This document shows, one piece after another, positions 1-13,037 of a stretch of 64,000 nt of DNA. This stretch comes from Pholiota molesta (Eukaryota > Basidiomycota > Agaricomycetes > Agaricales > Strophariaceae): contig JACGCK010000056.1 in the NCBI GenBank assembly GCA_014925825.1, positions 62,001 through 126,000 on the forward strand, in the 5' to 3' direction. A program made the translations under genes and the position numbers. The notes beneath the pieces were generated by a model that worked only from the letters and a program-made list of their open reading frames with translations, was not told the DNA's origin and searched no databases. Each line of letters begins with the position of its first letter. The first letter of the stretch is position 1.

Positions 1-43
1 AGGATATGCCAGTACAAAATTTGCATGTCTATCCTACTCGCAC

Positions 44-1206
44 TCAACAGCTCGTAGCCGAAGTAAGCTGCTTTACCAGCCCCCCAAAGTTCGGGTTCCC
101 TCCTTGTCCATGTTCGTATTGCTCATTCGTAAGTTTTGCTCCCTTAGGGACGTTCTTGCAATGAATATCATAGGTATGGTGGTATTTGAGTCCTGATGTC
201 GCTGCCTGCTTGACGATAGCATATTGCCAGAAACTCGGCGTCAAGTCTTTGTCTGACGAAAACATTGAGGTTAATTTTATTTCGAACAGTTCTCGATGAG
301 ATATGTAAATAGCAACTCACCGAACGCGGGGTCGTGCATTGGACTATCAAACAATTAGTCAACTCCCAACAGCTGTAAAGTCAAGCGAAAAAAAATTTAC
401 CTAGTAATCATGTCGTGAGACCTGCATTTGCTCTTAATATCGAATTAATGGCTCAGTTGGTATGCAAATGACTGGATTGATTCTCCACTCACGTCATCCA
501 TAGTCTTCAGGTTTGGGAACTCGTAGACCGTATGACTACGATGCTTTTGAGTGAGAAATGTTCATTTTATACTCAGATTAGAGTCTCGTACCTTCCTGGG
601 GTCCATGAAAACTCTGAAATTCGACGCATCAGTAGAGTTGAAATCAATTATAAGGCTGTCATCGCACCTAGAACATGCACCATATCTGGTACCTTAATGG
701 CCGGGTTGTACGTTTTTGAGTAGCAAGCATACTGAGCCGCAGCGATCACGCTGTCTGTGAAATAAGCACCTCCCTCGGATTCTGTAAACAAAAATTGATA
801 GTTCAGGTGAATACATTCGAGGCAGCGATAGCGGCAGAAACACAAATTTCGTACTCCTGTCATTGTCGTGGTGAAGGTCCCCACAAGGATTGGTCGAGGA
901 TAATTTGACTCCAGCCGCCATAGATTTCGCAGCGGCTTCGCTGCTTGTACCGTGGAACAGTAGCGTAGGTTGCTTTCCTGAGGGATGTACCAATGGCGAT
1001 CGTTTGTGCAAGTGCGTTTTGTGAGCATGCAGGGGACACTGTTATTTCTGAGCAATAAATAATAACGGCGGAAGAAAAATACTTACTGAAGGTGCAGTGA
1101 CATGCTTGGGTTTTGTGGGCAAGGCTTCGACACTGGTAAGGACTAGAAGGACTAACAACCCTCCGAATAAGTAATTGAAAGTAGATTTTGGGCGAATGGA
1201 AAACAT
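44..1206 (-). CDS. Secreted ADP-ribosyltransferase-fold-like protein (one doubtful junction)
   Basis: Exons on the minus strand: 1206-1087, 1038-855, 781-693, about 654-592, 543-493, 432-401, 343-321 and 252-44. The N-terminus is a clear signal peptide with a Leu/Val core ending near SVEA, so the product should enter the secretory pathway. An in-frame ATG at 1257 would lengthen it. The body shows an LFHGTS motif, then GGAYFTDSVIAAAQYA, then DMITSPMHD. This order resembles the H-Y-(E/other) layout of PARP-like/DUF3990-type ART folds; that assignment is by motif only. Three late introns join in phase with GT..AG ends. The join between exons 3 and 4 fails by one base: the best acceptor is at 656 but the frame needs 654, and the intron would be only 37 nt. 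This could be a frameshift, a non-canonical intron or a sequence error. Substrate and partner are unknown. Confidence 0.55.
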
Positions 1207-1831
1207 GACTAGGATAAGGGTGAGCAAACGACTAGGCGAGAGAATTCGTAGCAACATCGAGACCTACTAGCACTGCTGGTTGATGTTGATGAATGGCCTT
1301 TAATATTAGGAGTACTCGAGGGAGATTTCACGACCTGATAAAACAGAACTGTTAGTCTGCCCAAGATGATTCATCGGAACTACCACAACTCACCTGCGTG
1401 GAAATCTGGTTTGAACGTCAACGCTGAGGATGGTTCATTGTTACATGCCCTCTTTTATAGTCCAAGAAGTCCGAAATGAAGTCAAAATGAAGTAATCATA
1501 TGATCCTAAATCATACAAGTACTGCGCTGTACTGCGCTTTAGTGGACGGTGAACAATCGCCACTTGGAAGACTCCAAAAATACGCCCGAAATCTTTTCTC
1601 AGTCTGCATCAGATTCGACAACAAACGTTTACAAAGCGTCCATCTTATGGAGGTTCCAATGAGCCGTTACTTTTAACTTTCGTTTCACCTGTTAGCGCCC
1701 AGCATCTGCCGAATCAACTTTCGGCTAGGGTAGTTAGGGGCTTAGGATTTAGGGTTAAACGTTCAAGTTGTAACACATAGTCCACTTCGCCCTCTATTCT
1801 CTTGCCATCATCAGATCACCGCCCTTCTCAA
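1207..1831. other. Intergenic region between divergent genes
   Basis: This gap lies between the start of the secreted ART-like gene (minus) and the F-box gene (plus), so it should hold both promoters. I see no convincing gene. A short stretch near 1727-1760 contains several TAGGG-like words but not a regular telomeric array. Confidence 0.5.
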
Positions 1832-3114
1832 ATGGAATTCACACCATTTTGCATTTCCGACGCGCCCACCGAGATACTCGAGAGCATACTGAATTTCCTC
1901 TATGACGATCCCACATCTCTCTTCTCAGCCAGCCTTGTGTGTCGCGCTTGGGTGCATACTCCGCGACACCACCTGTTTTATCGTACGCTAATTACGGAAA
2001 TCTTCGGAAGAGGTCGTCTCATGAAAGAAAACGCACGTTCATTCCTTGCGCTCGCCGAATCGAAGGATTGCACGATCCTCCCTGCCATCCAACACATCAT
2101 TCTCGTTCTCACCAATCCCAAGCTGATTGACGATGTGATTCAAGTTTTGGCGCGCTCGCCATTGCTTGCTAGAATGGTTTACATCCACCGTTCCCGTGTG
2201 GACTCGATATCTTGGAATGCCCGCGCGCTCCCTATGATTCGTGAATTTGCCTTCGATTTTCCGTGGTCAACGCTAGATGACGATGCTTGGAGCCTCATTA
2301 GATCATTTTCTGGCCTTCATACCCTCTCAATGTATAGCACCTCTGGTTCTACCGTCGTCATGCCTTCCGGCGTACTCGGCTCACCATTCCGCAATCTCCG
2401 CACCCTTCGTCTCCGATTATGTGCATCGGAAGAGCTATTCGAATGGCTAATCCAGAAAGACCTCAATGGATCGCATTTTATGCTCGAGACGCTCGACCTT
2501 CGGATTCATCGCCCATCCCACAACGGTTGGGGCTCTGTGTCGTCGCTGAACTCGTTTCTCGCGAAAAGTGCGGAAACTTTGAAGCACTTGAGTGTAGGAA
2601 TACATTACGACTCTGGTTTGGAGGACAATTTGACGAATGAAGGTACGTGTTTCTGAGTTCGCGTGTTTGAGTAGCTCAATAAATTCGATATCGTAATAGA
2701 AACGGACATTGATCTCAGACCATTGGTCAACCTTCGTTCCATTTTCCTTCGAACGCATGACTTGGCGTCGATTTGCAACTCCCTTGCATCTCTCAACTCT
2801 TCCACAATGGAGGTTATCACCATCCATGCGTTGCCCTGGCATTTCGATCGGTACAGGCAGACCAAACAGTGCATTGTATTCATTCCCAGCTCCTCACCAA
2901 GCTCGCTAGAGTCATAGAGGAAAAACAGCTGACAACAACAAAACTATTTGACCTCCATATGTCAGAAGAATTTGAGTTGGATGGTCGGATGCCGGAACAG
3001 TTGGTGAATTGGGTGCAGACAGGAACTTTGAGATTATCCACTGTTGATGACGAGGACGTACAATGCGACAGCAGGGACGCCATTCGGAGCCTTCTATGGC
3101 CCTCAAGTCGCTAG
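1832..3114 (+). CDS. F-box protein
   Basis: Three exons, 1832-2642, 2700-2850 and 2910-3114, encode 388 aa. The introns are 57 and 59 nt, with GT..AG ends and CTCA-type branch sites, and both joins keep frame. Residues about 6-50 form an F-box: an APTEILESIL start, then a LVCRAWVHTPRHHLFYRTL block. The rest is a long helical/leucine-rich region without zinc motifs, as in the large Agaricomycete F-box families. The expected role is as substrate adaptor of an SCF (Skp1-Cullin-F-box) ubiquitin ligase; the target cannot be told from sequence. I chose the ATG at 1832 because it directly precedes the F-box and no earlier in-frame ATG exists. Confidence 0.82.
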
Positions 3115-3776
3115 CATATTAAATAAGACATTCCAGTCGAGTCAGATATATTTTGAGTGGCCTACATTCTAAGTCGGTGTGAATACTTGCATACATGTTA
3201 TCCTATCTTCTGCACATCGCTTCATCTTGCCTCCTCGCCTGCGTTATCGTACAGCCTATTTTCTAGTTTAGATGCATGGCTCGGACTTTTCCTACTTATG
3301 AAACATTGGTATCCAAATTTGGGAAAATATTCTAATTGGGATAATTTACAACATCAGCAAATATATTTCAAGGCTTGTAGACTTGTAACACGTATTCCTG
3401 GATAAATATGTAGATCCTGCAACTATTCTAGGTGTAATAAATTCAATCGGTGTGACGACAATAAGCATATACAAAATCCATTGGGTCGTGGAAATACGCC
3501 AGAGGACAATGCCAGTAAGGCCCTGATTCGTATATCGCGTGGGCCGGAGCGGTTGGGTTACTGTAGGGTTTGTATGCGTCCTGGTGTATTTAGAATCAGA
3601 CCATACAGTGGATGGCCGAGGAGACCTATCTGCCCAATGATCCCCAACCAGCTGATCCATGTCATCCCCACCTAGCCATCAACGAATCCCGAGCGATGTG
3701 TACCACTGCACCAGCGCATCGGCACTACTTAGCATGTCGGACTTCTTCCCGGACCGTAGGACGTAGTTTGAACACA
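3115..3776. other. Intergenic, convergent 3' ends
   Basis: This stretch lies between the 3' ends of the F-box gene (plus) and the CFAP20-like gene (minus). It is AT-rich with only short unsupported open frames. I see no gene, RNA or repeat here. Confidence 0.5.
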
Positions 3777-4880
3777 TCAGTCCACCGAATACAATTCGAA
3801 CTCCCAGGGTACTTTGTGGCTCGGACCCCCTTCGCTGAACCATATCCGCCGAAGGCGACAGTTTGCGTACACGCGCACGTATGACACATGTGCAAATGTT
3901 CCGCCCGGGGCTCTGACTCTTGAAGGAGCACTACTTGACGTCCCCTGATTCGCGTTGTCGGGGCCTTCATTGGCCAGCAGATGAGGAGAGGAAAAATATG
4001 GCAGTATGGAAGGGAGGTGAATGTTGATGGTACTCCATGGGGTTAAGGGATGCGTCGAGCGTTCAGGGAACGAGAGGGGAAGGAGGAGAAGCGGCGGAGA
4101 GTCGGGTCTTGTTTTCAGACGAGGTGTTTTCTGATGAAGTCATAGTTAGATCGTTCAATGAAAAAAGCCAAACGAAAGATGACAGGTTCATAGTACATGT
4201 GCTTGGATTGTTCTCCAGAGACGATGTTAGACAAGGGCAATCTCTTATCGAGAGCATCCGAAAAACACCGCTTTGCGATGTCAGTTGAAATTACTTTGAG
4301 CCGACTTGCGCTATTGAAAAGACTGCCCATGCGAGAACATCTGCTTTACTTTTGGTGGAGACTATGAAGAATCGACTTGAATATCAATTACCTGGAAAGT
4401 AGAGAGGCGGATTATCCCCACTCTACCAGCCTGATCCACAATCCCCACTTCCAAAGACCATTCCCTAGCCAGGTTGCGTATCTGGAGATGGATCCACGGG
4501 TGCTTGATTCCTAATCCATAAGAGTCCCCAGAAGACGCGAAACCCGAAGTGATGGGAGGACACTGGATATAGGTCGTCGGAATAGTCGGAGACTGGATAT
4601 GCAACACCGATTGTTCGAGCTCACGCCCTCTAGAATGAGGATCTAAGTCATCCATGCCATCGAGTGCAGGCAAACGCAGCAATGTTTTTGGAGATGTCGG
4701 TGGAGGGCTTGAAAGACGGTCATGCAGCAGATGAACGAAAGAGTCGGTAGGTAGCGTCTTGTCAGTGACGGAGCTGAACAATGCTAACGGATCTGAACCT
4801 GTCGACGAGAATAGAGAGACAATAGATGGCTGGACAGCTGCCGACAACAAGGTCTTTGTCGAACTCGAACTCGAGCTCAT
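3777..4880 (-). CDS. CFAP20/DUF667 (CFA20) domain protein
   Basis: Exon 1 is 4880-4392 (163 codons) and exon 2 is 4130-3777, giving 280 aa. The 261-nt intron has a GTAATT donor and a TCATCAG acceptor, and it joins in phase 0 exactly inside the conserved STFQ-K block. Family landmarks in order: AVQPSIVSLFSSTGSDPLALF near the start; HPWIHLQIRNLAREWSLEV and RLSTFQ at the end of exon 1; PLSFPERSTHPLTPWSTINI, LPSILPYF, then HVSYVRVYANCRLRRIWF in exon 2; and a terminal VPWEFELYSVD. In animals and protists CFAP20 is an axonemal inner-junction protein of about 190 aa. This copy is longer because of inserts. Mushrooms have no cilia, so the role here is unknown and probably not axonemal. The 261-nt intron is long for this region and may hide another small exon. 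Confidence 0.85.
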
Positions 4881-5581
4881 CGAAGCGACTTGCGACGAGG
4901 AGAAAAGTTCGGAATCAATTTTGTTTGGCTACCAACTTCATGGTAAACAACGGCACCAGCACAACTCAAGCCGAGTTGCCGCTTGAGCGCTTCTTTGGAT
5001 CCAGTCACACTCAAATCTGGAAACAATGAGAAAGCGAGGACTGGAGATGCAAGGCAATAAATATTAATATGGCTGCCAAGGGTCCCCCCCTCTCCCAGTG
5101 ACAATGCAATCAGATTCACCAGCGACTCCTTTCATCTCGGAGCTCCCGAACCATTTAGGCGCCTCGAGGCCTTATCCTGCCCGTCTTAAGACCTGATTCT
5201 CCACAGAGTTTCAGTATGATCATCGTGGTCGATTCGAATGCAGTTCGAATGTCAACGTCATATAATTACAGGCACATTACATCCTTCAAGGGTGATCCGC
5301 AGTTTCGTAATGCATCAAGATTTTTAGTCGACTTTGGCGTCATTACAAGATGATTGAAAGCAGTGTAACAAATTGGAGCATCGACAGAATCCTGACGGCC
5401 TGTAATACCTCCTATTTTTTGAGTGGAAGAGTTCAGTCGCTCTGATTTTTTCAAGCTTTTTCGACTGCAATGGTTGCTGGATGAAGTTCCAGAATTAAGA
5501 TTTGGAGCGTTCGGAAAGGGAAGAGGCGCAACTTACAAAAATGAAGGCTATCATAAAAATAGCAGGTTCCCCTTTGCGCAT
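4881..5581. other. Intergenic, no gene seen
   Basis: This gap separates the start of the CFAP20-like gene from the 3' end of the small secreted-protein gene, both on the minus strand. It contains only short unsupported frames. The promoter of the CFAP20-like gene should lie just right of 4880, but I cannot single out elements. Confidence 0.45.
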
Positions 5582-6392
5582 TCAGGTTTTGGAGCCACAA
5601 TGATACGACACGTAGTTGACAACTCCTGCCCCTATGACCGAATCCATTTGATTAGATTGTGGCATGTGTATCATATGGAAACGGTTTGACTGACAGTGAC
5701 GCTGATCGAAACAATAACTGATTTTCTGTTCACCATAATCCAGCCGATTGTACTGTGATACTCGACAGGTTTCGTATTCCCAGATAATATATTTGTGCGC
5801 GTCGATAGTGAATCTACCCGCATCAGCATAATACCTAAATATCAATTAGAAAATCCAACGCTGTGGACGGGACTCATATATGCTACGTCGCGAGAGCCTT
5901 GCAATCTTTGATCCAGTTTGTATCATTAATCTTGTATCTGAGAAATAGAAATATTGACCGATTTACCTGCTGGATCCGGACCACCTTCAAGACTGTAGGG
6001 ATAAAGCGTGTGTAGCCTATACGCACCAAACCTATCGCAGAATGTAACTCACGCAGGTACATCGCAGTATGTCGTGCATTCCGCCGTACACAAATCAAAG
6101 TCTTTCATGTGCCCAACCTTGGAAGTGACGTTCGAATGTACAGTCATATTGCACGTCCATCTCTTCGTATCTTTGCCCATATAGACCGCAGTATGGTCGA
6201 GAATCGCGCGAGTGCCATCTTCACACAGGGCCGCTGTCCAAAATTGCATGTTCTTAGAATTCTGTCAAGGTGTTTCTCCATGAAGCATAGATACGTACCC
6301 TGCTTGTCAGCACCATTTGCAGCCAGGATCAGGAGTGATAAAGATAAGCTGCATAAGAGCCTTCGCGCAAAGATAGACCCAACAGAAAGCAT
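5582..6392 (-). CDS. Small secreted Cys-containing protein
   Basis: The first exon starts at 6392 and opens with a signal peptide (Leu/Ser core, cleavage likely after AANGA). It ends near 6302. Later exons run roughly 6265-6052 (FDLCTAECTTYCDV, with several Cys), 5992-5950, then fragments up to about 5836-5582. The last one carries YYADAGRFTIDAHKY and a CRVSQYN segment and ends KT-stop. The join from exon 1 to exon 2 is one base out of phase at a G3 run, so the exact splice or the sequence there is uncertain. I do not recognise a named family. A signal peptide plus several Cys fits a secreted effector-like or extracellular protein. It is a neighbour of other secreted products but not an operon. 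Confidence 0.5.
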
Positions 6393-9300
6393 GCTGATAC
6401 GAAAGACTCGGAGTGAGATGTCCTAGAAAGTGGTGATAAAAAGAGCAGAAGACGAGAAGAGTTAAGAAGATACAATACGACTCGGAGCCCTGCTTACGAA
6501 CTCTTTGGGTCGAAGGAGAGGAACATCTGACTTTAATGGAAGCAAGACTTCGGAACATGGGGACGAAGGAGCCTGCTTCTCAGCACCAGCTCCGAGAAGC
6601 TTCGAATATCTGCATATGGCCACTAGTACGACTCTTCAGTGACACAAGGATGCGTAGTAACCAGTAAGCAGTGCTGAAACCTTCTGAATGATGGGTAGAA
6701 CCGGTGGCATAATGAAAGATCTTTTCGGAGAAACTGATGGACAACGTGCAGTCTACGGTCATTCACAGTCATGGATGAGAAGACCTCGCTCATCTCGGAC
6801 TAGATAAGGTGGCTGGAAGTACACAGATGTAATGAGTACGGAGCATCTTGAGAAACATTAGATTCGGGTGGCCAGTCTTCGGGTCTTCCCTCGTAGATTT
6901 AGGCTGGATTTAGATCTTGCACGGAGCAAGAAGACCGTCTAGCAGTAGCAGTGGGAAATCCAGAAACGAAGGGAATAGATCCAAGCAGATATTCTACGAA
7001 GTTTTCTTCGACCAACATGTCATTTATGCCTTAAAGACTCACAAGGTCTTAGCATTCTAGCGACAAGAAGTGCTGGGGGTCTTCTAACGATTGAAACTCG
7101 GATACAGCATAGAGAGAGTTAAACGTCGCCATGCCTGATAGATCATTCCGAAATCTCTGTAAACTATATCGATCGCATAGAATAGGCGAAACATAAGAGA
7201 GTACTACATGAGAATCATATGATCCAGAAGAGGTTTAAATTCGACTTTTTTGTCGTCAAGACTTTCATGATGAGGCGCGAGGTAGAAATCACTTCGAAAA
7301 CAATCTGCGTCGACGTCGTATGTCGACTTCGGCTTGCAAAGCTTGCACCAAAATTGGTGTCATCAATGATGAACTGATTGCCGATCGCGCGCTAATTACG
7401 AGCGCCTTTTATGATTGCGCCTCGATTGACTACAGTCCTACTCACGCCCGTTCATCTCGTGTACTTGCAATATGCAGTAGTATAAGGCCATCCGGGGACG
7501 TCCCCAAATCGTAAGACGCCGTGTTTAGATCATTGTGCTCCGAATCGGGCCGGAGCGCTTCCTGGTGTGCCACCCTGCGCCGTTAATTCAATAGGTGCAG
7601 TCCATCAGGCAAAATGACGAAATATCATCCTGATGCAATTGGCCAGTAAATGCTTAAGTCCCTAAAACTTAAGCTCAAGGTCCGATCGCACACACACAAA
7701 TACACGCGATTCTGCGCAGGTCTACTTCAAGTTTAGGCACATGTGGAACCTCGTTGGAGCAGCACATCGGCTGGTAGGAATGTCAAGATGGACAGATAGT
7801 GAAGAATAATAAAGACCACAAACAGCCTTTATATTTTCTTTTCTATTAATGACAAGTCACAATTTCTTCAGGTTGTGTTATCCACATTTTTTGTGCGATG
7901 ATGATATCTAGAGTACTTTCATGCAATTGTTGCTGTGTATGTAGATGTGAATCTACATCTAAAGAATGCAGGGCAGAGTTCGCTTGAGTACATAAGGGTT
8001 CCTGAGAAATTTGAAGCTGCAATGTGATCATATGTCGCGGAGACCGAAAGTGTGAAAAAATTATCTTGCAGGAGCAGACAAATTTGATCATGAGTTGAAT
8101 CTTGGAAGAAATTTGCATCTGCTGTGAGACCTTGTGATTCTTCTGAAAAAGTTTAACAGATGCTGTTTTATTAGTGTCGATGCCAGGCTATCTCAATCGA
8201 AACATTTTGTATGTCTGCGGCTGCCCCGCCGTAGATGCGACGTACTTCTAAAGCATCGTGTTAATACTGCGCTGCAATACAACCCAGTGATCGCCGTCTC
8301 CTGCAGTGTAGTTTCAGAAGGAAGGTTTGAGCTGTGAAACTTATGGGCTTGATAGCGACGGCGCCCCGCAATTAGCCGGTTCCTATTCTGTGATTAAACT
8401 TGAATACGCAATCGCTTTATTCAGTTGAATCACACACACGCTACGCTCCCCTTATCTTAAGCAATTCAGATTTTAACCCGACAGGAACGACGACGGAGAG
8501 GCGTATAATCAAAAACAATCTTTTTCAGAGGTGACCTAGACATCAAATAATATCATAATGGTCAATGGTACAAAAGCTCAGCCGACCTTCGTCAAAATAA
8601 TAAAGTTCTTCAATGCTGTACGAGAGAACTCAGAGAATGTTCTCGCTGCTCCTCAACCTCCTTTAGTGTGCAATTGCCCACACGAAGAAAATGGGACCAT
8701 AATACTCGTATGTAAATCGCATACACTGTTCGTCCCATTTATATAAGTAAAGTAAATCCTGCCAATGGCAACCACCCTGTAGTTTCCAGAAAATGACCGG
8801 TGAGCTTCACGATAGAAAACGCATCGTTCTAGCTGAACACATTTATTTGATCCATAGTACCATAGAGCATAGTGAATACAATTATTTATCTTGGTATTGG
8901 TGAAGGCTCGTCTTAAGCTTACTGTTAACCTCCAAACAGTTTTTACAAACAATTCACTACTCATAGAATGTATTGATGCACTATAGGAATGGTTTCATTT
9001 ATGTATGTGTTCTTCCGGATGGTCTCCACGCTCGTGCCGCCAAAGCTTGTCAAGTTTGCGTAACGATATTCACGACTCACACGAGCCATTAACACATCCT
9101 GAAGGATCCACATTAATCAAGCAGCATATTCACACCAGCTTTGTTCTATTTCAGTATCAGGTCACTGACAAGTCCGACCACCTCGAAAGGCAAATACTTT
9201 ATTGACTGGAGGAAGCTGCAAGGACTAAAGCCAAGCGAGGAGGCTACTTCGTGAGTTTCGCGTGGCAGCGAGTTTCTTTAGGATGTCAGTAATATTAGTT

Positions 9301-12300
9301 AAACATATCGCGTGATTCCGCAGGTAAAAACGTGTAACAATACATGATAATTCACGCTGCCTACATATATCGGTGGATAGGATAAATCTATACAAAGCTG
9401 AGGCTTCCAGCCATGAGGCCTGAGGTCTGGGGTACATTCATCACCGTGTATGACAATCGTGCTTCCGACGACTCCGGTCTTCCCAGGTATGAGCTTAATG
9501 ACGGCTTCCGTAACCGTATCAGTACCTAGAATTTGGTAGCTACGCTTTGAGATACCAAAGACCCGGAATGCACAAAAAAATAACCTGCATGATATGGCAT
9601 GGCTTGTATGTACTAGAGCTCACATTATTAAATGGGCTTGAAATATTTGAAGATTGATTATTTACAGCCACTTTTAATGACTCATATGCAAGAGGTGTAA
9701 ATTCTAGAAGAAGGAAGCTATCAATTCTTCCGCTTGTGCCGCCGGAAACGTATGGAATATGAACTCCACCTGCTACTCATTCATCTCTAAGAATTACTTC
9801 TCGTGCTGCGCGCTTCTTGTACACGCGCCACACTCAGACTGCGTAACCATTGACAAAGCCCAGATAATGCACCTCGACCGGCGTCATGTCTCTGAGACGC
9901 CGCTGACCGCCACATTATTGCTAGAAAGGCGGCCGTTGTAATTTCCGTATCCTACGCTGTCACCAAGTCATCAGGTGAGAACCAAAGCTTGGGTCTCAGT
10001 AGAAAACGAAAATTCTCATCTCATATTCTGCGCGCCACAAATCAGTCGGCCTCTTTAAAAAACAACCACAGGACTCGCCTGTGTAAATTCTGTGGGATTT
10101 AGAGCATAGTCGATGTCAATAAGCGCCTATCAGGGCATCAATATTAGCTCCGATGTTGAGCCGTTGTGTGGACAAGATCTGCTCCACGGCTATAGGTATG
10201 GGATAATTACAGGTTCTTCTGCTCGGCTTCACCGATGGTCGGTCTTCTATATTTCATTTATACAATCATCCGAACCTAAGACCTGTACTCTAGATAGAGC
10301 GCCAACTAGGCGCATATCAGTCGCGCCACATCCGTGGTTTCTGGGCGCATGTGTGTCCATGTACTCAGTGCCTATGATCAGTTTATGTGGTTGCTCTAAC
10401 GTAAATAAACTTAAACGCCGTTGGGACACAGCACCGGCGTCTTCCTCAGAGTTTATGACCAGGTACAATTTTGCTAGTTTACCAGTGGTGTTCTCAATGC
10501 GCTAATGTATTGAAGGATCAAAGGATCTTATCAGTTGGTAATCATAGACCAAGCCCAAGCCAGTAGATTGAGTGGTACATCCTATCTAATCTCATTTGTA
10601 CTCATTCATGTATTTATAGGATCCTGGACGATAAACATTGGCATTATTCCGAAGTACCCAAGACTATCGTTTTATCCCACCGCAGCTTAAACAGGGGTCT
10701 AGAATCGTGAGATTCATAAGGGAGATCGGTGCGCAATTGTGACCTTAGGATTGCTGGCCCATATTAGCCTATCCTGGTCTTTATCGATGTGGTTAAAATA
10801 GACGTCAAGAGAACAAGGAGATAACACGATCGATGGTCGCGCCTGCTGTTGGGGTGGTCGACTGAGTTGACGAACCTGCAGTGATTGAAACATAGCTATA
10901 TCATTGCCGATCGATCCATGGCAGTCGCCGTTTGCCTTTCATTAGAAGGGGGTGTTCAATTCAAGATAAGTTTTCTATGTCGTGGCTCACTGCGGAAGGG
11001 ACATTCCATAATTGTAGATATTACCAACACCATGTTTCTTGTTTTCTACCACGTTCCTCGGTCGCAAAATTCTTGTTTTCCCACTGAAAATATGCCAACG
11101 AACTCATTTTCGCTGGTTGAATCAGTGTTCGAAAAGTGGGCTGATAAAAGTCACGCATGTTCCCAAGGAAGGGAGATCTGATCCAAAGCGAACTCAGTGG
11201 TCTTAGCGTTTGTAAACTTCTTTGAGTGAGCTTAGCCACTGCACCATCGGATAAGCATCCTAAAACTCAAACCGAATAACAGTCGGCCGCCGAGTACCCA
11301 AATACCATTGCATCCACATTACAGCAGCCCTGGCCATGGCGTGAAAGATACAGTTGCGGAGATATTCAGGTTTAGTAGCGAATAGGACGCAATCGTGGGC
11401 TTCATCAGGTTTCATCTCTTGTATAGCCATAGAGCCAAGGAAATTAATAGTTTGAGCAGACAAAGGGCGGCTTTCTATTATTCTATTTTGTCCATAACTG
11501 CGAAAACTGAAGACACTCCAAATTTAGTCAATGCGTACACAATACTTGGGTGCCGATATATAACGGACATATTAGCGTCGAGGATACATACCATTGTCGA
11601 TGACCCTTGCTGTTTCTATACTTCATATTTGTCGCCGTGGCTAACGCCTATTTCGCAACATAAGTTTCGGGGTATGAACGATAGTAAATAATAATGGAGG
11701 CAAAAGACAAGGGATCAAATCGCGGTTAATATGGCGTCGAGATGCTGACATATTCATGCCACCTGTTATCAAGACATCACTGATCAGGCATGTACTATGT
11801 AACAGTATTGCAATAATAATCTGTACACGCAGATTGATTCTGAATGCGTTGTGAGTAGATTTTGATTTGAATCCTGGCTCGCGACCCGGTTAACTCTGAG
11901 CGCACAGGAGCTACTAAGCAAGCAGAAAGTACAGGAGAGAGACTCGCTCGGTGATCAGCGCATAGAAGGCATCGTCGCTGGCGACACTGCGAATCTGATC
12001 AGGATTCTGCTGGACTCGGTCTTCCGGAGACGATCAAGCCCGACGCAAAAGGAGTTGCACTTTTTGTATTTTTTTGGGGGGAGCATTGTGACCATGCTAC
12101 ACTGGATTTGCAAGTCCGAATCTACGACGACGCTTCATTACGGCGATGAATTCAATTAATTTGTAGGTACCAACGCTTCACGACCCCTAAAGCCTGGAGG
12201 CTTAGACACCATCGTGTACGATGGTTGTATGGGATGCATTAGCGTGTACAAAGCGTCAGCGCATTGGTAAAATATTTGCTTCCTCCAGAAAGTGGCTGAG

Positions 12301-13037
12301 AGACAACGGCATATCTCTTTTGAAGTTCACGTCATTGAAATAGTCGTTTGTTTCTACCCAATCTAGCGGGTCCCGAGATCGGGGAAACGATTGGGACAAA
12401 AGGGTGCAAGCCAAGAACCTGGCCAGGACTATTAGGCTGCATAAAATGTGACCATTTCCGGAAGGCAAGACAGGGTAAACGTTGGGGAGTATAGTCGATC
12501 GTGTATCGGGGAGGCCTTGCGACGACGCCGAGATATGCCGGCCCAGCTAGAGAGCTCGCTGAGATTGAAAAACGGTCACGGCGTGGCGGTTGTTGTGGAT
12601 CCCATTGAGAAGCAGCACCATATGCGGAAGGGTACGTCTTTTGCACAGAACGAGGCCCCCGTGTGCAGAGACCGGAGAAGATGCTTCGCACAGGCTTTTC
12701 GTAATAGAATAAAATCAATAAGTCAGGTCAAGTCTTTGGTCCATGATCATATCTCGCTAAATCAAAAAGGCACGCACGTCTAACGCAGAATCGTAGATCT
12801 GAAAAGACGATGATCCTCGGTGAGGTGACCAACGTCCGCCTGCCATGCCATCCCTTCGCAGACCAGCCGTCGATTTCGCCGACACCTCCAGTCGTTCGTT
12901 CGTCTGTTTGTTCAGTTCCATCCAACCCAATCTAACTCTTAATGCACTTCTCTTAAACCCACTTCCCCCATCCCCGCCTTCACTGATATCCTTTCCTGAT
13001 TCCCATACTAAAATTTAAGCAAAACTGCTTCCTCTCC
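6393..13037. other. Gene-poor tract, about 6.6 kb
   Basis: I read both strands and found only short, unsupported open frames (the longest about 130 codons, near 10113-10505 and 12332-12718). None has a recognisable domain or a consistent exon pattern. There are no clear terminal repeats, tRNAs or transposase-like motifs. A pyrimidine-rich leader just before 13037 belongs to the next gene. The tract may be decayed mobile or gene sequence, but nothing visible proves it. Confidence 0.5.

Noticed and set aside
1727..1760. TAGGG-rich stretch suggesting telomere repeats
   Set aside because: Units are irregular and few, and genes continue on both sides.
12332..12718. 128-codon minus-strand frame
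   Set aside because: Pro/Arg/Ser-rich without family resemblance; probably non-coding.
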